From the NCBI RefSeq assembly GCF_002940685.1, contig NZ_PNFP01000009.1, positions 186,001 through 250,000 on the forward strand: a DNA stretch of 64,000 nucleotides. The letters are read 5' to 3'. Below, in pieces: positions 33,501-42,950 of this stretch; the first letter of the stretch is position 1, and each line of letters begins with the position of its first letter. This DNA comes from Ensifer adhaerens (lineage in GTDB: Bacteria; Pseudomonadota; Alphaproteobacteria; Rhizobiales; Rhizobiaceae). Below the pieces are notes generated by a model. That model saw nothing but the letters and a program-made list of their open reading frames with translations. It searched no databases and was not told where the DNA came from. Made by a program: the position numbers and the translations under genes.

Positions 33501-34327
33501 TGGCCGCCCTCGACGGTCTTCCTCCCTTACGTGACGTGATCCAGCGTCACGGCCTCGATGCCAAGAAGGCGCTGGGCCAAAACTTCCTGCTCGACCTCAA
33601 CCTGACCCAGAAGATCGCCCGGACCGCCGGTTCGCTCGAGGGCGTGACGGTCATCGAGGTCGGTCCGGGACCGGGCGGCCTCACCCGCGCCATCCTCGCG
33701 CTCGGTGCAAAGAAGGTCATTGCGATCGAGCGGGACTCGCGCTGCCTGCCGGCGCTTGCCGAAATCGGTGCGCATTATCCAGGCCGGCTGCAGGTGATCG
33801 AGGGCGACGCCCTCAAGACCTCGTTCGAGACACTTGCCGACGACGGCCCGGTCAAGATCATCGCCAACCTGCCCTACAATGTCGGCACGCAACTGCTCGT
33901 CAACTGGCTGCTGCCCGGTCGCTGGCCGCCCTTCTGGCAGTCGCTGACGCTGATGTTCCAGCGCGAAGTGGGCTTGAGGATCGTTGCCGATGCGGATGAC
34001 GACCACTACGGCCGCCTCGGTGTGCTCTGCGGTTGGCGCACAAGGGCGCGGATGGCCTTCGACGTCCCGCCGCAGGCCTTTACGCCACCACCGAAGGTAA
34101 CGTCGTCCGTGGTCCATCTGGAACCGGTCGAGAACCCGATCCCCTGCTCCGTTTCAGCACTCGAGAAGGTCACGCACGCAGCCTTCGGCCAGCGCCGCAA
34201 GATGCTGCGCCAGAGCCTGAAGCCGCTCGGCGGCGAGGCTCTGCTTGCCAAGGCCGAAATCGACCCGCAGCGGCGGGCCGAGACGCTTTCGGTGGAGGAG
34301 TTCTGTCGCCTGGCAAACTGCCTCTAG
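33500..34327 (+). CDS. rsmA: 16S rRNA (adenine-1518/1519-N6)-dimethyltransferase
   Basis: 275 residues, also known as KsgA. It dimethylates two adjacent adenines near the 3' end of 16S rRNA late in 30S assembly. Motifs in order: [14 protein letters not shown]-binding [12 protein letters not shown], catalytic NLPYNVG and the C-terminal [13 protein letters not shown]. It is the last gene of the lpt-surA-pdxA operon and is followed by a terminator. Confidence 0.96.
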   Translation: MAALDGLPPLRDVIQRHGLDAKKALGQNFLLDLNLTQKIARTAGSLEGVTVIEVGPGPGGLTRAILALGAKKVIAIERDSRCLPALAEIGAHYPGRLQVIEGDALKTSFETLADDGPVKIIANLPYNVGTQLLVNWLLPGRWPPFWQSLTLMFQREVGLRIVADADDDHYGRLGVLCGWRTRARMAFDVPPQAFTPPPKVTSSVVHLEPVENPIPCSVSALEKVTHAAFGQRRKMLRQSLKPLGGEALLAKAEIDPQRRAETLSVEEFCRLANCL

Positions 34328-34370
34328 CGACAAGCGGATCGCAAGGCGCCCGCTACATAGCGTGAATCAA

Positions 34371-34399
34371 AAATGGCTCCTCACGGAGCCATTTCTTTT
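34371..34399. terminator. Bidirectional terminator rsmA / gmk
   Basis: Ten-base stem AAATGGCTCC/GGAGCCATTT with loop TCAC, followed by CTTTT. Works for the rightward rsmA operon and, through the AAA flank, for the leftward gmk. Confidence 0.9.
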
Positions 34400-34405
34400 G
34401 AAGCC

Positions 34406-35065
34406 TTAGAACGGGTTTTCCGTCAGGAGCCCGTTGACGAAATCGAACAGGCCAGGACGTCGGTCGCGGCGCAGGCGCTCGGCTTCGACGATTGCCCGCA
34501 CGGACGCAAAGGCGCGGTCGAGATCGTCGTTGAGCACGATGTAATCATACTCCCGCCAATGCTCGATCTCGGCGCGCGAATTGGCGAGGCGCGTGGCGAT
34601 CACCTCTTCGCTGTCTTCGGCGCGCCGATGCAGGCGCGACTGCAGTTCGGCCATCGACGGCGGCAGGATGAAGATCGAAACGACATCGCCCGCCATCTTC
34701 TCCTGAAGCTGCTGGGCGCCCTGCCAATCGATATCGAAGAGCATGTCCCGGCCGGCGGCCATGGCCGCCTCGACCGCATCACGCGGCGTGCCGTAGAAAT
34801 TGCCGTGCACTTCCGCCCATTCGAGCAGCGAGTCAGTTGCCCTCATCGCCTCGAAATCGCGGATCGACTTGAAGTGATAGTGCCGCCCGTCGATCTCGCT
34901 CGGGCGCCGCTGGCGCGTCGTCACGCTGACCGAAATGCTCATCTCCGGATCGGCCTCCAGGAGATTGCGCGCAATCGTCGACTTGCCTGCGCCGGACGGC
35001 GAGGAAATGACGAGCATCAGCCCACGACGGGCGATCTTGATGGGCGAAGGGGTCGCCGGATTCAT
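34406..35065 (-). CDS. gmk: Guanylate kinase
   Basis: 219 residues. Phosphorylates GMP to GDP with ATP. P-loop [11 protein letters not shown] near residue 20, GMP-binding [15 protein letters not shown], and [11 protein letters not shown]. It starts 3 bp after the yicC stop on the same strand and is the last gene of the mltG-yicC-gmk group. Confidence 0.95.
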   Translation of the reverse strand: MNPATPSPIKIARRGLMLVISSPSGAGKSTIARNLLEADPEMSISVSVTTRQRRPSEIDGRHYHFKSIRDFEAMRATDSLLEWAEVHGNFYGTPRDAVEAAMAAGRDMLFDIDWQGAQQLQEKMAGDVVSIFILPPSMAELQSRLHRRAEDSEEVIATRLANSRAEIEHWREYDYIVLNDDLDRAFASVRAIVEAERLRRDRRPGLFDFVNGLLTENPF

Positions 35066-35068
35066 GCC

Positions 35069-35956
35069 TTACTCCAGATTCTGGACCTGTTCGCGGAACT
35101 GGTCGATGACGACCTTCAACTCGATGCCGGCCGCAGACACTGCGGCCGCGTTCGACTTGGAACAGATCGTATTCGATTCTCGGTTAAATTCCTGTGCGAG
35201 GAAATCGAGCTTGCGCCCGACGGGGCCGCCTCTCGACAAAAGCTCGCGGGCGGCAACGATATGGGAGCCGAGCCGGTCGATCTCCTCGCGAAGATCCGCC
35301 TTGGTGGCAAGCAGCGCCACTTCGGCATAAAGGCGCTCCCGCTCGAGCGAAGAGCCGTTGTCCATCACCAGGGCCACCTGTTGGGCAAGCCGATCGGCGA
35401 TCGACGCAGCACTGCGCGAGGGGTCGGCCTCAACGGTCGCGGTCAGCGTCTCGATGGTCTCGACCTGGGCGAGCAGGATCTGACAGAGCGTTGTCCCCTC
35501 GTCCTCGCGCATCGAGCGCAGGTCGGAAAGCGCAAGCCTCAGCCCCTCAACGATGTTCGCATCGAGGGTGGCGCGCTCTTCCTCGCTTTCCTCCGGCTCG
35601 CGAAAGTCGACGATGCCGCGGATCGACAGAAGCGTGTCGAACTTCAACGGCGCCGGATCGACGAGATCGCCCAGTTGATCGCGCAGGTTCAGCACCGCCG
35701 TCAATGCCGCCTGGTTGACCACCGCCTCGACCGTCGCCTCGCCGCCGCTAACGGAGAGGCCGATCTGAAGATTGCCGCGGGAAAAATACTCGGCCGCAAG
35801 CCTGCGCACTTCGGGCTCGAAGCGCTCGAGCCCCTGCGGCAGACGGAGCCTGAGGTCGAGGCCCTTGCCGTTGACGGAGCGCAGCTCCCAGGCCCAGCGA
35901 CGGCGGCCGCTGCTGCCTTCTCTCCGGGCAAAGCCGGTCATCGATTGGAGCGGCAT
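35069..35956 (-). CDS. YicC/YloC family endoribonuclease
   Basis: 295 residues. The hallmark N-terminus MPLQSMTGFARREG and SVNGKGLDLRLRLP is followed by the conserved C-terminal EIDRLGSHI and GRKLDFLAQEFNRESNTICSKS. YicC cleaves RNA and in E. coli helps degrade a small RNA. Two ATGs (35959, 35956) follow GGAGG; the second has better spacing. The longer frame to 36229 is antisense noise within mltG. It is commonly found next to gmk, as here. Confidence 0.9.
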   Translation of the reverse strand: MPLQSMTGFARREGSSGRRRWAWELRSVNGKGLDLRLRLPQGLERFEPEVRRLAAEYFSRGNLQIGLSVSGGEATVEAVVNQAALTAVLNLRDQLGDLVDPAPLKFDTLLSIRGIVDFREPEESEEERATLDANIVEGLRLALSDLRSMREDEGTTLCQILLAQVETIETLTATVEADPSRSAASIADRLAQQVALVMDNGSSLERERLYAEVALLATKADLREEIDRLGSHIVAARELLSRGGPVGRKLDFLAQEFNRESNTICSKSNAAAVSAAGIELKVVIDQFREQVQNLE

Positions 35957-36089
35957 CATCACCTCCGTTGCGGTTTCAGCAGAAGCAATAAGGCGACGGC
36001 GCGGCATCCCGCAAGGGATATCCGCGCCGTGATTCGTCCGTCCACAATGCAAGCATCGCTGCGCGGCCGTGGGCCGCCAGCAGGCGGCG

Positions 36090-37289
36090 TTATTGCGGCT
36101 GCGTGGCCGCCGGTTGCGCCGTCCCGGCGTCAGCGGCAGCCTTCGCTGCTTCTGCCGCCCGCTCCGCCTCGACCTTGCGCCAGCGGCGGACATTGGCATT
36201 GTGCTCATCCAGCGTCTCGGCAAAGACATGACCGCCCGTGCCGTCGGCGACGAAGTAGAGTTCCGGCGTGCGCGACGGATTGGCCACGGCTTCCAGCGCC
36301 GCCCGGCCGGGATTGGCGATCGGCGTCGGCGGCAGGCCCTTGATGATATAGGTGTTGTAAGGCGTCTGCTTGTCGATGTCGGACTTCAGGATCGGCCGGT
36401 CGGCAGGCTTACCGTCGCCGCCGAAGATGCCATAGATAATCGTCGGGTCGGACTGAAGCCGCATGCCCTTGTCGAGCCGGTTGATGAAGACGGAAGCCAC
36501 GCGCGGGCGCTCGTCGGCGCGACCGGTTTCCTTCTCCACGATCGAGGCAAGTGTCACCAGTTCCTCCACCGTCGACACCGGGAGATTGGGATCGCGCTTT
36601 TCCCAGATCTGGCCGACCAGGACCTTCTGGGCTGCTGCCATCTGCTGGACGATCTCGCCGCGCTTGGTGCCACGCGTGAACTTGTAGGTGTCCGGCATCA
36701 GCGTGCCTTCCGGCGGCAGCTCCGTCGGCAGGTCACCGACGAGCACCGGATCGTCGGCCAGCCTGTGGAACATCTGCTTGACGGTCAGGCCTTCCGGCAG
36801 GGAAACGGAGTAGAGGATCGATTTGCCTGATTTCAGGAGCTGCATGACCTCCTGCATCGACGAGCCGGCCTTGATCTCGTATTCGCCGGCCTTCAGCGTC
36901 TCGTTGTCGAGGTAGGCTTCGGAGACGAAACGGAAGACGCGCGCATCGGTGATGATGTTGCTGCGCTCCAGCCCGCTCGCGATCTCGCTCATGCCGGCGC
37001 CGCCGCGAACGATAAAGTTCTGGTTGGCCTGCAGCGGACCCGGCTTTTCGTACTGGTGCATCGCATAATAGACCGTGCCCGCAGCGGCGAGCGCCGCAAA
37101 GACGATGACGGTCATGACGAAGTTCAGGAAGATCACCACCTGGCTGCGGGCCTTGCGCGATCGTTTCGGCGGTTGCGGCACCTTCTCCGGACGCAGCGCC
37201 TCGTTTGCCGATTTCGGAATGATCGGCCCGTTGCTCGCGTTTTCACTGCGGCCGAATTGCGCCGCGCCGTTATCGTTTGTCTCGCTCAC
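36090..37289 (-). CDS. mltG: Endolytic murein transglycosylase MltG
   Basis: 399 residues from GTG 37289. A proline/basic cytosolic N-terminus of ~50 residues precedes one membrane helix (VVIFLNFVMTVIVFAALAAAG), a LysM-like region (FIVRGGAGMSEIASGL) and the catalytic YceG domain with the active Glu in LASIVEKETG. It cuts nascent glycan strands and limits their length. The tail is Ala-rich. The start is uncertain: no strong ribosome site, and the frame extends to 37382. Located between fabF and yicC on the same strand, as in other rhizobia. Confidence 0.92.
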   Translation of the reverse strand: MSETNDNGAAQFGRSENASNGPIIPKSANEALRPEKVPQPPKRSRKARSQVVIFLNFVMTVIVFAALAAAGTVYYAMHQYEKPGPLQANQNFIVRGGAGMSEIASGLERSNIITDARVFRFVSEAYLDNETLKAGEYEIKAGSSMQEVMQLLKSGKSILYSVSLPEGLTVKQMFHRLADDPVLVGDLPTELPPEGTLMPDTYKFTRGTKRGEIVQQMAAAQKVLVGQIWEKRDPNLPVSTVEELVTLASIVEKETGRADERPRVASVFINRLDKGMRLQSDPTIIYGIFGGDGKPADRPILKSDIDKQTPYNTYIIKGLPPTPIANPGRAALEAVANPSRTPELYFVADGTGGHVFAETLDEHNANVRRWRKVEAERAAEAAKAAADAGTAQPAATQPQ

Positions 37290-37751
37290 GATTATCCCGA
37301 ACCCGAAATTCGCGGCCTCATTCTCTTCCTGCTTCCGGTGCGAATTTCGGACTGGACCGTGGCAGGCATGGATCAAATTCAAAAAACGGCACCGACCAGA
37401 TGGCCGGCGTACCGCAGTTACTCAAAAATCCGCAGCCGGTGCAATCTCACCGAAGAACCACAGAAATGTGTCGAATCACCGTCCGTTCAAGGGAACGTGG
37501 CGGGCGCCCGACATATTAATCCGGAACTTTCGGTCCGCGGCAAAAACCGGGCTGGCCGCAGTTCCGGGCAATAGCTGAAAGCAATCTGACAGATATGCCT
37601 TGCGCGAACATCGCGGTCGGCGCGCGCCGTCTTGCCTGACGACGACTCCTCCCAACACATGCTTGTAGCGAGCAATACGGCAAAAGCTGGATCATCGCGC
37701 CGCCTTTGGTCGTCGGCGCGATGATTGGCTCAGGTTACGTTTGGGGCGCGA
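37290..37751. other. Intergenic region mltG / fabF
   Basis: 462 bp. It holds the fabF terminator (37691-37725) and should hold the mltG promoter. Several short frames run through it but none has a ribosome site or coding character. No RNA gene was recognised. Confidence 0.4.
37691..37725 (-). terminator. Terminator of the fab operon
   Basis: Perfect 12-base stem ATCATCGCGCCG/CGGCGCGATGAT with an 11-base loop. On the minus strand it is followed, after CCAGC, by TTTT. It lies 27 bp past the fabF stop. Confidence 0.75.
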
Positions 37752-39017
37752 TCAGGCGCCGGTGTAGCGGCGAAGGACCAGCGAGGCGTTGGTGCCGCCA
37801 AAGCCGAAGGAGTTCGAGAGCGCCACGTTGATCTCACGCTTGCGCGCGACATGCGGCACCAGGTCGATCTTCGTCTCGACGGAGGGGTTGTCGAGGTTCA
37901 GCGTCGGCGGCGCGATGTTGTCGCGGATCGCCAGCGCCGAGAAGATCGCTTCCACCGCACCGGCAGCGCCGAGCAGGTGGCCGATGGCCGATTTTGTCGA
38001 CGACATCGAGATCTTCGATGCGTGCTCGCCGACGAGGCGCTCGACGGCGCCAAGCTCGATCGTGTCGGCCATGGTGGAGGTGCCGTGGGCATTGATGTAG
38101 TCGATGTCGGCGGCCGTCAGACCAGCGCGCTTCAGCGCCATCTGCATGCAGCGATAGGCGCCATCGCCATCTTCCGACGGTGCGGTGATGTGGAAGGCAT
38201 CGCCCGAAAGGCCGTAGCCGACGACTTCCGCATAGATCTTGGCGCCACGCGCCTTGGCATGCTCGAGCTCTTCGAGGATGACGACGCCGGCGCCCTCGCC
38301 CATGACGAAGCCGTCACGGTCAGTATCGTAGGGGCGCGAGGCCTTCTGCGGGTCCTCGTTATGCTGGGTCGACAACGCCTTGCAGGCGGCAAAGCCAGCA
38401 AGCGAGATCCGGCAGATCGGCGATTCCGCGCCGCCGGCCACCATGACGTCGGCATCACCGAGCGCGATCAGGCGGCTCGCGTCGCCGATCGCATGCGCGC
38501 CGGTCGAACAGGCGGTGACGACCGAATGGTTCGGGCCGCGCAGCTTGTGGCGGATCGACACCTGGCCGGAGGCAAGGTTGATGAGGCGGCCGGGAATGAA
38601 GAATGGCGAGATGCGACGGGGGCCCTTGTCGCGCAGCGTATAGCCGCCTTCGACGATGCCTTCGAGACCGCCGATGCCCGAACCGATCAGCACGCCGGTC
38701 GCGATCTGATCCTCGTCGCTCTCCGGCTTCCAGCCGGCATCGGCAAGCGCCATGTCGGCGGCAGCCATCGCGTAGACGATGAACGGATCGACCTTGCGCT
38801 GCTCCTTCGGCTCCATCCAGTCGTCGGCGTTGAAGGTGGCATCGGTGCCGTCGCCGAAGGGAATGCGGCAGGCGATCTTGGCAGGAAGGTCCTCGACCTC
38901 GAACTCGGTCACCTTGCGCGCGGCATTGTGCCCGGCAAGCAGCCGCGCCCACGTCGCCTCAGTTCCGCAACCCAAGGGAGATACCATGCCGGTACCGGTG
39001 ATAACGACACGTCTCAT
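37752..39017 (-). CDS. fabF: Beta-ketoacyl-ACP synthase II
   Basis: 421 residues. Extends acyl-ACP by two carbons with malonyl-ACP. Active-site Cys in TACSTGAHAIGDA, then DRDGFVMGEGAG and the two histidine motifs NAHGTSTMAD and KSAIGHLLGAAG. Start MRRVVITGTGMVSPLG is canonical. It lies 220 bp downstream of acpP with a hairpin between, which would allow acpP to be made in excess. Confidence 0.96.
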   Translation of the reverse strand: MRRVVITGTGMVSPLGCGTEATWARLLAGHNAARKVTEFEVEDLPAKIACRIPFGDGTDATFNADDWMEPKEQRKVDPFIVYAMAAADMALADAGWKPESDEDQIATGVLIGSGIGGLEGIVEGGYTLRDKGPRRISPFFIPGRLINLASGQVSIRHKLRGPNHSVVTACSTGAHAIGDASRLIALGDADVMVAGGAESPICRISLAGFAACKALSTQHNEDPQKASRPYDTDRDGFVMGEGAGVVILEELEHAKARGAKIYAEVVGYGLSGDAFHITAPSEDGDGAYRCMQMALKRAGLTAADIDYINAHGTSTMADTIELGAVERLVGEHASKISMSSTKSAIGHLLGAAGAVEAIFSALAIRDNIAPPTLNLDNPSVETKIDLVPHVARKREINVALSNSFGFGGTNASLVLRRYTGA

Positions 39018-39189
39018 AATCCGCGACCCACCCTGACTTTTCCATTTCAGAGCCGGATCGGACCACGTGTGACGAACCCGATCCGGGCATCCATTTTAAG
39101 GTTCTTATTCACGATCAGAGGGAAATGCGGGAAACGCTTGCTGATCGAATCCCCGCTCAGCGCGGGACAGCCCACTTCCCTGGGCTGAA

Positions 39190-39212
39190 ACGGGCCGCTT
39201 TACGCGGCCCGT
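39190..39212 (-). terminator. Attenuator hairpin between acpP and fabF
   Basis: Nine-base stem ACGGGCCGC/GCGGCCCGT with loop TTTAC, 26 bp after the acpP stop on the minus strand, followed by TTTCAG. The weak T-run suggests partial termination, so fewer transcripts continue into fabF. Confidence 0.6.
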
Positions 39213-39237
39213 CCACGGCCGAAGCCGCTTTAAGATA

Positions 39238-39474
39238 TTAGGCCTGAGCCTTTTCGATGAACTTGACGGCGTCGCCGACAGTCAGGATCGAGTCAGCAGC
39301 GTCGTCCGGGATTTCAACGCCGAATTCTTCTTCGAAAGCCATGACCAGTTCGACGGTGTCGAGCGAGTCCGCGCCGAGGTCATCGATGAAGCTTGCGCCT
39401 TCGCTGACCTTTTCGGCGTCGACGCCAAGATGATCAATAACAATTTTCTTTACGCGTTCTGCGATATCGCTCAT
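39238..39474 (-). CDS. acpP: Acyl carrier protein
   Basis: 78 residues, acidic. Carries fatty acyl intermediates on a phosphopantetheine attached to the Ser of [31 protein letters not shown] is the standard start; GAGG-like bases precede ATG 39474. A longer frame to 39606 is not conserved. It has its own 333-bp upstream region, consistent with high expression. Confidence 0.97.
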   Translation of the reverse strand: MSDIAERVKKIVIDHLGVDAEKVSEGASFIDDLGADSLDTVELVMAFEEEFGVEIPDDAADSILTVGDAVKFIEKAQA

Positions 39475-39807
39475 GTCGGAGTTCCTCGACCTTCGTTTCT
39501 GTGGGCGCCAGTCCGGCACCGGTACTCTTAGTGTGAGCCTGATAGACCAAGACGGCCTACCCGGCAATCCATCCAACCGGAACTGCGGCAAACCCAAGGC
39601 AGCCAAGGCTGCCGGACACCTGGCGGGACCGGTCGACTGCTAACAGTCATGGCCCGATTAACACGGTTTAACGCTGTCGCAAAGTCCGAAAATGCCTGTC
39701 ATTCGCTTGCTCAACATTGAATTTCAGGCATTTGGCAGGCGGCATCCCGGGACGTTGAAGATCGCCCGCCGCACAATCTCGGCGGGCGGCCCATCCCGGA
39801 AACCGGA
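39475..39807. promoter_or_regulatory. acpP upstream region
   Basis: 333 bp between fabG and acpP. It includes the fabG terminator (39763-39788) and a perfect but widely spaced inverted repeat AAATGCCTG (39690-39698) / CAGGCATTT (39725-39733). Two TTAAC-type elements occur near 39660-39672. These could bind a regulator of acpP; no promoter hexamers are clear. Confidence 0.45.
39763..39788 (-). terminator. Terminator after fabG
   Basis: Nine-base stem CGCCCGCCG/CGGCGGGCG with an 8-base loop, 19 bp past the fabG stop on the minus strand. Followed by ATCTTCAA, so the T-run is poor. Confidence 0.55.
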
Positions 39808-40545
39808 TCAGATCATGGCCATGCCGCCATTGACGTGAATCGTCTGGCCGGTGACGTAGCCCGCTTCGTTCGAGGCGAGGTAAACGACCGCGGAAGCGAT
39901 TTCGGCGCCAGTGCCCATGCGCTTCATCGGGATCGCGCCCATGATCGCGTCCTTCTGCTTGTCGTTGAGCTTGCCGGTCATCGCGCTTTCGATGAAGCCC
40001 GGGGCCACGCAGTTGACCGTGACGTTGCGCGTCGCGATTTCCTGCGCCAGCGACTTGGAGAAGCCGATCATGCCGGCCTTGGAGGCGCAGTAGTTCGCCT
40101 GGCCGGGGTTGCCGGTAACGCCGACGATGGAGGTGATGTTGACGATGCGGCCGAAGCGGCGACGCATCATCGGATGGGTGAGCTCGCGCGTCAGGCGGAA
40201 CACGGCCGTCAGGTTCACTTCGAGAACGGCATCCCAGTCCTCGTCGCTCATGCGCACGAAGAGGCCGTCCTTCGTGATGCCGGCGTTGTTGACGAGGATG
40301 TCGACGCCGCCGAGTTCGGCCTCGGCCTTTTCGCCGAGCGCCTTGACTTCGGCGCGGTCGGAAAGATTCGCCGGGAAGAGCTGCACACGATCGCCAAGTT
40401 CGTTGGCAAGCGCTTCCAGCTTTTCGACGCGGGTGCCGTGCAGACCGACGGTCGCGCCCTGGGCGTGGAGCATGCGGGCGATTTCTTCGCCGATACCACC
40501 GGATGCGCCGGTGACGAGAGCCTTGCGGCCGGAAAGATCAAACAT
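39808..40545 (-). CDS. fabG: 3-oxoacyl-ACP reductase
   Basis: 245 residues, SDR family. Reduces 3-oxoacyl-ACP with NADPH. Cofactor motif TGASGGIGEE, NNAG, catalytic Ser in NITSIVGVTG and YxxxK in ANYCASK. The C-terminal GQTIHVNGGMAMI is typical of FabG. It lies 39 bp after fabD in the same direction. Confidence 0.96.
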   Translation of the reverse strand: MFDLSGRKALVTGASGGIGEEIARMLHAQGATVGLHGTRVEKLEALANELGDRVQLFPANLSDRAEVKALGEKAEAELGGVDILVNNAGITKDGLFVRMSDEDWDAVLEVNLTAVFRLTRELTHPMMRRRFGRIVNITSIVGVTGNPGQANYCASKAGMIGFSKSLAQEIATRNVTVNCVAPGFIESAMTGKLNDKQKDAIMGAIPMKRMGTGAEIASAVVYLASNEAGYVTGQTIHVNGGMAMI

Positions 40546-40584
40546 CTCTTTGATTCCTTGTTACTGGAGCGCCTAGACCTTTGC

Positions 40585-41529
40585 TCAGGCGAGCAAGGCG
40601 GCGAGTGCAGCGTCGATATCGGCGGGCGTATTGACGGCGATACCGTTGACGGTCTTGTCGATGCGACGGGCAAGCCCGGTCAGCACCTTGCCGGAACCGA
40701 GTTCATAAAGCGTCGTGACATTGTTGGCGGCAAACCACTCGACCGTCTCGCGCCAGCGGACCTGGCCGGTAACCTGCTCGACCAGCAGCCGGGCGATCTC
40801 GTCGGCATCGCTGACCGGCGCGGCCAGAACGTTGGCGATGACGGGCACGACCGGATTGCGCTTCTCGACCTTGGCGAGCGCCGCGCGCATGGCATCGGCG
40901 GCTGGCGCCATCAGGGCGGAATGGAAGGGGGCCGAGACCGGCAGCATCAGCGCGCGCTTGGCGCCCTTTTCGGACGCGAGCGCCGCCGCCTTCTCGACAG
41001 CCGCCTTCTCGCCGGAGATGACCAGCTGGCCGCCGCCATTGTCGTTGGCAATCTGGCAGGAACCGAGCACCGAGGCTTCGCGGCAGACGGCTTCGACGTC
41101 TGCGTGCTCGAGACCGATGATCGCCGCCATCGCGCCCTTGCCGACCGGAACCGCCGCCTGCATGGCGTTACCGCGGATGCGCAGGAGACGCGCCGTGTCG
41201 GCGATGGAGAAGGTGCCGGCTGCACAGAGCGCCGAGTATTCGCCGAGGGAATGACCGGCGACGAAGGAGACCTTGGACTTGATGTCGAGACCCTTGGCTT
41301 CGAGAACGCGAATGACGGCCATCGATACGGCCATCAGCGCCGGCTGCGCATTTGCCGTCAGCGTCAGCGTTTCCTCGGGGCCGTTCCACATGATCTCGGA
41401 CAGCTTCTGGCCGAGCGCTTCATCGACTTCGGCAAAGACGGCGGCCGCTTCCGGAAAAGCGTCGGCCAGATCCTTGCCCATGCCGACAGCCTGGCTGCCC
41501 TGACCGGGGAACGTGAATGCAATGCTCAT
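40585..41529 (-). CDS. fabD: Malonyl-CoA--ACP transacylase
   Basis: 314 residues. Transfers malonyl from CoA to acyl carrier protein. Motifs: FPGQGSQAVGMG, catalytic Ser in GHSLGEYSAL, and PVSAPFHSALM with the catalytic His. It is the first gene of the leftward fab operon. Its leader contains a perfect 15-base inverted repeat 20 bp upstream of the start codon. Confidence 0.96.
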   Translation of the reverse strand: MSIAFTFPGQGSQAVGMGKDLADAFPEAAAVFAEVDEALGQKLSEIMWNGPEETLTLTANAQPALMAVSMAVIRVLEAKGLDIKSKVSFVAGHSLGEYSALCAAGTFSIADTARLLRIRGNAMQAAVPVGKGAMAAIIGLEHADVEAVCREASVLGSCQIANDNGGGQLVISGEKAAVEKAAALASEKGAKRALMLPVSAPFHSALMAPAADAMRAALAKVEKRNPVVPVIANVLAAPVSDADEIARLLVEQVTGQVRWRETVEWFAANNVTTLYELGSGKVLTGLARRIDKTVNGIAVNTPADIDAALAALLA

Positions 41530-41888
41530 GGGATAGTCCCTTCCCTAGATCACTATGATTTCGGGTCGGCTCGACACGAAATCATAGTGATCGGTTCTTA
41601 TGAGGTGGCGCGGGATACGGGCGAAAACTGCACACATTTTTCGCCAAGCCCGCTCCGGCTTCCTCTCCATTCACATTCCTTACCGGCGAGTCAAGCTTGC
41701 AGGCCTGCCCGGAGGGCGCCGTCGGCGGCTTTTGCCCTTGATCTTCAACAATCAAGGCGTAAGTTTGCCGCCCGATGTCGTTCTGCCCTCAGACGAACGC
41801 CAGGGCAAAGGCGACCACTCCATTCCCGGCGCGCGCGCCCCTTTCCTCCCCAGGTCGACGCCCGCCCTTCACAAGGATACTTATCTAG
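41530..41888. other. Divergent intergenic region fabD / aldo-keto reductase
   Basis: 359 bp. The left end carries the fabD leader repeat (41549-41591). The remainder should hold promoters for both directions but shows no further structure that I can support, and the open frames through it are not coding. Confidence 0.4.
41549..41591 (-). promoter_or_regulatory. Perfect inverted repeat in fabD leader
   Basis: Arms ATCACTATGATTTCG and CGAAATCATAGTGAT match at all 15 positions around a 13-base spacer. There is no T-run, and the arms are AT-rich, so a protein-binding operator or leader hairpin is more likely than a terminator. It ends 20 bp before the fabD ATG. Confidence 0.7.
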
Positions 41889-42932
41889 ATGCGCTACAAC
41901 ACGCTTGGCCGCACCGGCATCAAGGTCTCGGAAATCTGCCTGGGCACCATGACCTGGGGATCGCAGAATTCGCTCGCCGAGGCGCACGAGCAGCTGGATC
42001 ACGCCTTCGACAAGGGCGTCAACTTCATCGATACGGCAGAGCTCTATCCGACGACCCCGCTCTCGCCCGAAACCTATGGCGACACGGAGCGCTTCATCGG
42101 CGAATGGCTGGCCAAGCGCGGGCGTCGCGACGATGTCATTGTCGCGACCAAGGTCGCCGGCCCCGGCCGCCCCTATATCCGCGACGGCAGCCCGACCACG
42201 CCGGAGGGCATCGAGCAGGCGATCGACGCCAGCCTCAAACGGTTGAAGACCGACTATGTCGACCTCTATCAGCTCCATTGGCCAAACCGCGGCCACTACC
42301 ATTTCCGCAACGCCTGGTCCTATGATCCGTCCAGGCAGGACAAGGCGCATGCCGCCGCCGATCTCCGGGCGATCCTCGACAAGCTCGGCGACCTCGTGAA
42401 GGCCGGCAAGGTTCGCGCGATCGGCCTCTCTAACGAAACGGCCTGGGGCACGATGAAGTTCATCGACATGGCCGAGCGTCACGACCTGCCGCGCGTCGCG
42501 TCGATCCAGAACGAATACAACCTGCTCTACCGCGCCTACGATCTCGACCTTTCCGAACTCTCGCATCACGAGGATGTGGGCCTGCTTGCCTATTCACCGC
42601 TCGCAGCCGGGCTTTTGAGCGGCAAGTATCTGGGCGGCGGCAGGCCCAAGGGTTCGCGCCTTGATATCAACGGCGACCTCGGCGGCCGCTTCACGCCGCA
42701 CCAGGAGCCCGCCGTCGAAGGCTATGTCAAACTTGCGCGCGAGCATGGGCTCGATCCGGCGCAGATGGCGATCGCCTTCTGCCTGGCGCGTCCGTTCATG
42801 GCGTCCGTCATCATCGGCGCGACGTCGATGGAACAGCTGAAGACCAATCTCGGCGCCGTCGACCTCACCCTGTCGCAGGACATCATCAACGGGATCCGGC
42901 GGCTGCACCGCCTCTACCCCATGCCGATCTGA
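41889..42932 (+). CDS. Aldo/keto reductase (Tas-like)
   Basis: 347 residues, TIM barrel. Catalytic tetrad: Asp and Tyr in FIDTAELYP, Lys in VIVATKVAG, His in LYQLHWPNRG. N-terminal MRYNTLGRTGIKVSEICLGTMTWG and the inserted segment around GHYHFRNAWSYDPSR match the Tas/YghZ-type NADPH reductases. C-terminal cofactor loop VIIGATSMEQLKTNL. Substrate unknown. The ClbS/DfsB-family gene follows after 18 bp and is probably co-transcribed. Confidence 0.9.
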   Translation: MRYNTLGRTGIKVSEICLGTMTWGSQNSLAEAHEQLDHAFDKGVNFIDTAELYPTTPLSPETYGDTERFIGEWLAKRGRRDDVIVATKVAGPGRPYIRDGSPTTPEGIEQAIDASLKRLKTDYVDLYQLHWPNRGHYHFRNAWSYDPSRQDKAHAAADLRAILDKLGDLVKAGKVRAIGLSNETAWGTMKFIDMAERHDLPRVASIQNEYNLLYRAYDLDLSELSHHEDVGLLAYSPLAAGLLSGKYLGGGRPKGSRLDINGDLGGRFTPHQEPAVEGYVKLAREHGLDPAQMAIAFCLARPFMASVIIGATSMEQLKTNLGAVDLTLSQDIINGIRRLHRLYPMPI

Positions 42933-42950
42933 AGCGAGAATCGATCGCCG

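Noticed and set aside
34373-36343. 656-residue open frame on the plus strand
   Set aside because: Antisense to gmk and yicC; starts inside a terminator.
37725-39188. 487-residue open frame on the plus strand
   Set aside because: Antisense to fabF, low-complexity translation.
39661-39674. Possible CtrA site TTAA-N6-TTAAC upstream of acpP
   Set aside because: The known consensus has seven bases between the half-sites; here there are six.
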